A DNA stretch of 33,771 nucleotides from a virus, in IMG/VR virus record IMGVR_UViG_3300030430_003383, positions 1 to 33,771 of that record; one strand, 5' to 3'. How positions within the stretch are numbered: the first letter of the stretch is position 1; each line of letters opens with the position of its first letter. The notes beneath the pieces were generated by a model. It was not told the origin of the DNA, ran no database searches, and saw only the letters and a list, made by a program, of their open reading frames with translations. Position numbers and translations under genes: made by a program. This document shows, in pieces, positions 29,451 through 33,771 of the stretch.

Positions 29451-30442
29451 TGCCCTTGAAGATTTTGGGTGCAGACCAGGCACCTGTGAGTGAATCGCCA
29501 AAGACTGGCGGTATCGAAAAGAACGAAATAAATACTCGTGCAAAAGGCGGCACAGAGTTGATGATGGAGGGTTTGGAGAAGCGCCTACCGAAAGGGCTGC
29601 TCAATGAGTTTCAAATCATTCCTTCTCGTCTTCGTGGTATTGATTCCACTCGCAAGTCTATCCTCTGGTTGCACGATTTGGCGGAAGACCCTGAAGCCAA
29701 ACATCTCTCTGACTCTCGAGGTCGGCAGAGATTCGACAAGCTCGTCTTTGTCAGCCATTGGCAATTTACTACTTACAATAAAGTTCTAGGTGTACCATAC
29801 GGCGAGTCTATCGTCTTGCGTAATGCAATCGAGCCTATTGCCGCTCATGTCAAGCCAAAGGATGGACCCGTTCGATTGATCTATCACACGACACCTCATC
29901 GTGGTCTTGATGTTTTATTAGCTGTGTATAATAAGCTATCAGAAAAGCATAAAGATAAAATTCATTTGGATGTATACTCTTCCTATAAGATTTATGGGAA
30001 TGAAGAGCGGGATCAGCAGTTTGCACAGTTGTTTGATATTTGTAAATCACATGATCATATTACATATCATGGTACAGTATCAAACGAAGAGATTCATAAA
30101 GCATTACAAGAAGCTCATATCTTTGCGTATCCCTCTACCTGGCAAGAGACTTCCTGTATTGCTGCGATTGAGGCTATGTCTGCAGGGTGTGCTGTGGTAT
30201 GTCCCTCCTTGGCTGCTTTGCCTGAAACAACAGGTGGTTTCGCATTGATGTATCCATTTGATGAAGACAAGCAACATCATGCTAATATGTTCTATAACGT
30301 ATTAGAGGGTGCTATTGATCAGTTTTGGGATGAAGAGATGCAGACTAAACTACTACTACAGAAGTTGACTACAGATACATTCTATGACTGGGATCTTCGT
30401 GCTGCTGAATGGAATGGTTTGCTTCGTTCTTTGCTGGACTAA
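29450..30442 (+). CDS. GT4-family glycosyltransferase
   Basis: The 330-residue enzyme has a GT-B fold. Its C-terminal donor domain shows the retaining GT4 signature E233-x7-E241 in FAYPSTWQETSCIAAIEAMS, followed by AGCAVVCPSLAALPET. TTPHRGLDVLLAVYNKL and ITYHGTVSNEEIHKAL are typical of GT4. The N-terminus (KGGTELMMEGLEKRL) is the acceptor domain. It would add a sugar from a nucleotide donor. It is separate from the main glycan block and ends the plus-strand run, directly tail-to-tail with the IscA-like gene. Confidence 0.85.
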   Translation: MPLKILGADQAPVSESPKTGGIEKNEINTRAKGGTELMMEGLEKRLPKGLLNEFQIIPSRLRGIDSTRKSILWLHDLAEDPEAKHLSDSRGRQRFDKLVFVSHWQFTTYNKVLGVPYGESIVLRNAIEPIAAHVKPKDGPVRLIYHTTPHRGLDVLLAVYNKLSEKHKDKIHLDVYSSYKIYGNEERDQQFAQLFDICKSHDHITYHGTVSNEEIHKALQEAHIFAYPSTWQETSCIAAIEAMSAGCAVVCPSLAALPETTGGFALMYPFDEDKQHHANMFYNVLEGAIDQFWDEEMQTKLLLQKLTTDTFYDWDLRAAEWNGLLRSLLD

Positions 30443-30454
30443 TTATACAGCAAA
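30430..30454. repeat. Inverted repeat spanning two convergent stop codons
   Basis: TTTGCTG (30430-30436) pairs with CAGCAAA (30448-30454) around an 11-base loop holding both stop codons (TAATTA, 30440-30445). There is no T-run on either side. It may stall transcripts from both strands or be chance. Confidence 0.4.
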
Positions 30455-30760
30455 ACTCTCCCCACACCCACATTGAGCAGATGCGTTTGGATTTACTACT
30501 TTGAGGTAAGAGCCACCTAGTTCGTTTACATAATCAATCGTACATCCAAGTATGAACATTTCGGCCATGTTGTCTATGACCAAAATATCATCTACCAATG
30601 TGCCCTCATCAGTAGTTTGTGCAAAGTCCCATTTGTATTGAAACCCGCTGCAACCTCCACTTAACACACTCAAATGAATGTACTTAGAGTCATTCGTATG
30701 CAACATATTACTTAGGTAATCTTTTGCATTTTGAGTGATGTTAAGTGGGAAGCTCTGCAT
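30443..30760 (-). CDS. iscA: IscA/HesB-type iron-sulfur carrier
   Basis: The 105-residue protein is an A-type Fe-S carrier. The three conserved Cys are C37 (LSGGCSGFQYKWDF) and C97-G-C99 (AQCGCGESF), the right spacing for the family. A-type carriers accept clusters and pass them to apoproteins. Phage-borne copies are known in T4-like marine phages. It could support host Fe-S enzymes during infection. It overlaps the upstream gene on this strand by one base and is the last gene of the minus-strand unit. Confidence 0.9.
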   Translation of the reverse strand: MQSFPLNITQNAKDYLSNMLHTNDSKYIHLSVLSGGCSGFQYKWDFAQTTDEGTLVDDILVIDNMAEMFILGCTIDYVNELGGSYLKVVNPNASAQCGCGESFAV

Positions 30761-31278
30761 TATTGTGTCAACGCATTCAATGGATTTTTCAAAGTACGAT
30801 TAATTTGTTTATTAATATTATTTTGAAGTTCTTTCATATCTGAGTCTAGTTTACGTCGAGTGAGATCCAGCCTATCTTCAGCATCTTTAATCATATCACG
30901 AGCGTCCTTCTCTGATTCTCTAATCAAAGCTCTGATCTCTCTATCAGTACCAGAGGTTCGTTTATCAATCTTATATATCGTATCTGACTGGCGATTAATT
31001 TCTTCTTTCAGGTCAGTACGAATGTCTCTAGAAATCTCCTGTGCCTCTTTGACAAGAATGACCATATCGTCAATCTTCTCTTCTACCAGAGCGATGCGTT
31101 TATCGAAACCAGACATGTCAGGTGCAGTGTAGGCAACGATCTTTTCTTTCATGTCCATATAATCTTTGTATACCTCGAAACCACCATAGAGTGATCCTAC
31201 GAGTGTGATGAGTGCGGTGGCTACGCCTACCATTTTACCGCCAGTAAATTTAACGCCACCAAATTCTATCTCTGCCAT
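30760..31278 (-). CDS. Membrane-anchored coiled-coil protein
   Basis: The 172-residue protein has one N-terminal transmembrane segment (about 15-34, MVGVATALITLVGSLYGGF) and then a heptad-rich helical region to the end, with regular Asp/Glu/Lys/Arg (about 57-160). Such proteins may tether to the inner membrane or virion. No enzyme motif is seen. It starts 3 bases after the end of the large protein on this strand, so the three minus-strand genes look like one transcript. Confidence 0.6.
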   Translation of the reverse strand: MAEIEFGGVKFTGGKMVGVATALITLVGSLYGGFEVYKDYMDMKEKIVAYTAPDMSGFDKRIALVEEKIDDMVILVKEAQEISRDIRTDLKEEINRQSDTIYKIDKRTSGTDREIRALIRESEKDARDMIKDAEDRLDLTRRKLDSDMKELQNNINKQINRTLKNPLNALTQ

Positions 31279-31281
31279 TTC

Positions 31282-33771
31282 TTAATCCTTGTACTGTGAG
31301 TCTATGAGTGAGTCCATTTGCATATTTTGTGCATCAGTCAATATATCAGCGAATGGGTCTACCATTTGAGGCAAGTCATATATTTGTGTGTCAATATACC
31401 AAGTGGTTCTATCTTTTAATATAGCACTCTGATAATCGCTGAAACCAGCAGTATCAGCAAGTGAAGTCATCAGTGTAAGTCGAGTAGCATCGACTTGAGC
31501 CATACTAACATTTTGATTCTGTAGAACTCGTGTCAAAATCTTTTGAGCAATCTTCTGCTTCATTTCTTGCTTCTTTTGCTCAGTAGTTTTAGTTTTAGTC
31601 TGTTTACTTTCCGCTTTTTGTGTAGTCTTTTGTTGCGAACTTTTAGAATCATTTTTGCTTTCATTGGATGCAGTCTCCTGCTTTTGAGGTTCCGAATCAT
31701 TACTATCTTGTGAACTCTCCTGTTTTGTTTCAGAAGAACTTTCTGGTTCTGACTCCTGTTGTGGTTGTGCCTCTGCTGTCTGCTGCTCTGGCTCAGACTC
31801 CTGTTGTGGTTCTGCAGTCTGTGGTTCTGGTTCTGGTTGAGACTGTTGTGACTCAGGCTCAGAAGATTGTGTTTCTACCTCCACAGACTGTTGTGGCTGC
31901 GCTTCAGTTTCAGTAGTTGCTGGTGCATCGTTTGTTTCTCCAATAACTATATCACCACTTTGCGAGGGCTCCATTGGTTCACTTGGAGCAGCATCAATAT
32001 TAGCCATTTCAGTCACTGCCTCAGACACAGCACTTTGCATATCTTGTGGTCCCCCATCCATTGCTGGCATATCAACCGATGAACTTACATCTGGCATATC
32101 AGTATTAGATGCAAGATTCGGGCCGGTTTCAGCCATTTGTGGCATTTCAGGCATCATTTCTGGCATAGGTTCCATATTTGGCGCTTCCATAGTAGGTGGT
32201 GCCATAGATGTATCACTTGCCATGTCATTTGTAGATACAGGCTGCGGCATTGGTGCGCCCATATCGCTCATCTCAGGTGCCATGTCAATGCTAACAATCT
32301 CAACCTGCACAGAACCAGTGTCATCAATCTTTAGATCAACAGTCATGTTTATGATATCACCAACACCATCTGATACAGCGACTTCAATCGTGTCTAACAT
32401 ATTATCAATATGCTCTTGTGTTACTTCTGGTAGCTCTGGTTCCTCTTCAATTTCAACAATCACGACCTCAGTATCTTCTATGATCTCGGGCAAATCAACC
32501 GTGATCTCTATGATCTCTGTTTCTGGTTCTGGTTCTGGTTCATTCCAATCACCAGCATTATTATTGTTATCACTATTATTGTTATTGTCATGTCCTTGAT
32601 CTTGGTCTTCAATAGTCTCAGTAATCGTTTCGATTATAGTCTCAACTACATCCTCAACTGTCTCTGTAACTGTGTCATCTTCTACATCGTCATCGTCAAC
32701 TGTAGTAATCGCATCATCGGCTGTAGTATCTTCTGTAGTATCAACAACGATTTCAATCTCAATAGTTTCCTCTGTTTCTTCTACAGGTTGTTCAATTACT
32801 ACGTCAGTGGTTTCGGTATCAGTCGTGGTGTCCTCTGTTGTCGTTTCCTCTTCAGTTTCAATAGTGATAGTTGTAGAGGCACTCTCTGTCGCTGTTAGTT
32901 GTGTAGTAATATATTCAGTAACCGTATTTGTAATCTGTTGTTCTATTTGCTGTATGACAGTCTGATACAAGTTATGTGTAATAGTTACACTTGGGTTTTT
33001 AAGAAGTGGACCAAGATAGGTTGGTTGACCATCACCTCTCGTGCCATCACTCAAATCATAGTTGCCTACATCGTATCCATAGCCTTGTATCGTTGCCGTA
33101 GCAGAACTGGTTAGATTATTCTGTGGCACAGTCAATGAAGCAGAATAAGATTGAAAATTTGTAGGTCCATTGTCGATTGTATGAGTCGTGACACTTTGAT
33201 AGCTTTCACTACCATCGGTAACTGTTATAGTCATGGTAAAAGAGTCTGCTGGTCCACCAGTGCTTGAAGTACACTGAAATGTAGTTTGTGTATTAAAACA
33301 ATTTAACATATCAGCTTGTGTGTCAATATCAAAGCCACCCTGCCACTGTTCTTCTGTCATGTAACTATTCAGATTAAACTGTGAGGTCACCGTGCCACCA
33401 TTAGGACCAAATATCAGCATCGTGCCAGATACACTGTCATTCGAGCCATAGTTGTGAACATCACCACTGTACGATGGGTCTATATCCTCTAGAACATTGT
33501 CTGTCGTAGTTGTACCAGATACTTCTCTTGTCTCAACCTGTGTAATCTGAGTTGTGACAACTTCGCTGGTCGTAGCTTCGATAATCTCTTCAACGTATGT
33601 GGTTTCGATAGTCGTAGTTTGCTGGTCGCCAACTGTCGTTACAACAGGGTCGCCATCAGTAGACGTAACTGTGACTTGTGTGATTGTACCACCATTTGGT
33701 CCAGTATCGCCGGGTTGATATTGCTGGTCATATGCTAGAACACTTGAAGAACATAATAGAAGAAAAGCAAA
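31282..33771 (-). CDS. Large low-complexity secreted/virion protein, 5'-partial
   Basis: The frame is open from the stop at 31282 through 33420 (an internal ATG) to the right edge, giving at least 829 residues. The edge reads FAFLLLCSSSVLA then YDQQ, which looks like the end of a signal peptide, so only a few codons are missing. Numbered from the internal Met at 33420: beta-rich sequence to about 160; Thr/Glu/Asp-rich 180-335; Asn run 279-288; Met/Pro-rich 380-480; Gln/Glu/Pro/Ser 500-580; Lys-rich 590-625; and a folded-looking helical end (TRVLQNQNVSMAQVDATRLT). No family is recognised. Large disordered export suggests a surface or injection role. Starting at 33420 instead would leave no signal and is not preferred. 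Confidence 0.7.
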   Translation of the reverse strand, partial: FAFLLLCSSSVLAYDQQYQPGDTGPNGGTITQVTVTSTDGDPVVTTVGDQQTTTIETTYVEEIIEATTSEVVTTQITQVETREVSGTTTTDNVLEDIDPSYSGDVHNYGSNDSVSGTMLIFGPNGGTVTSQFNLNSYMTEEQWQGGFDIDTQADMLNCFNTQTTFQCTSSTGGPADSFTMTITVTDGSESYQSVTTHTIDNGPTNFQSYSASLTVPQNNLTSSATATIQGYGYDVGNYDLSDGTRGDGQPTYLGPLLKNPSVTITHNLYQTVIQQIEQQITNTVTEYITTQLTATESASTTITIETEEETTTEDTTTDTETTDVVIEQPVEETEETIEIEIVVDTTEDTTADDAITTVDDDDVEDDTVTETVEDVVETIIETITETIEDQDQGHDNNNNSDNNNNAGDWNEPEPEPETEIIEITVDLPEIIEDTEVVIVEIEEEPELPEVTQEHIDNMLDTIEVAVSDGVGDIINMTVDLKIDDTGSVQVEIVSIDMAPEMSDMGAPMPQPVSTNDMASDTSMAPPTMEAPNMEPMPEMMPEMPQMAETGPNLASNTDMPDVSSSVDMPAMDGGPQDMQSAVSEAVTEMANIDAAPSEPMEPSQSGDIVIGETNDAPATTETEAQPQQSVEVETQSSEPESQQSQPEPEPQTAEPQQESEPEQQTAEAQPQQESEPESSSETKQESSQDSNDSEPQKQETASNESKNDSKSSQQKTTQKAESKQTKTKTTEQKKQEMKQKIAQKILTRVLQNQNVSMAQVDATRLTLMTSLADTAGFSDYQSAILKDRTTWYIDTQIYDLPQMVDPFADILTDAQNMQMDSLIDSQYKD

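Noticed and set aside
31668-33114. Several plus-strand open frames opposite the large minus-strand protein
   Set aside because: They are Ser/Val/Cys-rich mirror frames of the Thr/Glu-rich coding sequence, without ribosome binding sites or family motifs.
33418-33420. ATG at 33420 (minus strand) as the start of the large protein
   Set aside because: The frame continues without a stop to the window edge and reads a signal-peptide-like stretch there, so 33420 is internal.
1-33771. Prophage or mobile element boundaries, tRNA genes, CRISPR arrays
   Set aside because: No integrase, attachment-site repeat, transposase, tRNA-like cloverleaf or spaced direct repeats were seen.

Overview
The window reads as part of a tailed, T4-like (myovirus-type) bacteriophage genome, most likely from a marine phage of a Gram-negative bacterium. 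The evidence is dense, overlapping genes (many ATGA or TAATG junctions), AT-rich DNA, T4-type late promoters (TATAAATA) in front of virion genes, a T4 gp61-type primase, and conserved modules I associate from memory with T4-like cyanophages and pelagiphages. No tRNA, integrase, transposase, CRISPR array or rRNA was seen. The host cannot be named from sequence alone.

Layout. (1) 1-1935: small phage genes plus two enzyme-like genes, a class II aldolase and a cytidine/dCMP deaminase-like protein. (2) 1922-13157: late genes. Two enzyme-like proteins have short N-termini resembling T4 capsid-targeting peptides: a PD-(D/E)XK nuclease-like protein and a covalent nucleotidyltransferase (ligase-fold) protein. 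A 986-residue protein follows, fusing a HxGH nucleotidylyltransferase domain to lysine-rich virion modules, then an acidic protein with two EF-hand-like loops, structural proteins, and a lysis cassette (small membrane protein, GH108 endolysin, 3-TM holin, coiled-coil tail-anchored protein). (3) 13188-13242: a terminator overlapped by a sigma70-like promoter, marking a switch in gene class. (4) 13265-17827: replication and nucleotide metabolism (primase, ThyX, B12-dependent ribonucleotide reductase) and small zinc proteins. (5) 17827-25854: a twelve-kilobase-scale sugar/glycan block of about 8 kb: FkbM methyltransferase, PhyH oxygenase, cupin, GT11-like transferase, hexapeptide acyltransferase, short DegT aminotransferase, GDP-mannose 4,6-dehydratase, methyltransferase, two GT-A-like proteins and a capsule-synthesis-like protein. 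(6) 25854-30442: mostly small genes behind a second strong sigma70-like promoter, with a HAD phosphatase, glutaredoxin and GT4 glycosyltransferase. (7) 30443-33771, minus strand: an IscA-like Fe-S carrier, a membrane-anchored coiled coil, and a very large low-complexity secreted protein that runs off the right edge.

How they may work together. ThyX, the reductase, glutaredoxin and primase would supply and use deoxynucleotides. Gmd, the aminotransferase and the acyltransferase together spell the chemistry of a GDP-4-amino-4,6-dideoxymannose (perosamine-type) sugar, with nearby transferases to use it. The most unusual signal is at 1922-6948, where enzyme-like domains sit in contexts that suggest they may be packaged in the capsid and cut by a prohead protease. 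That is an inference and is flagged as such.
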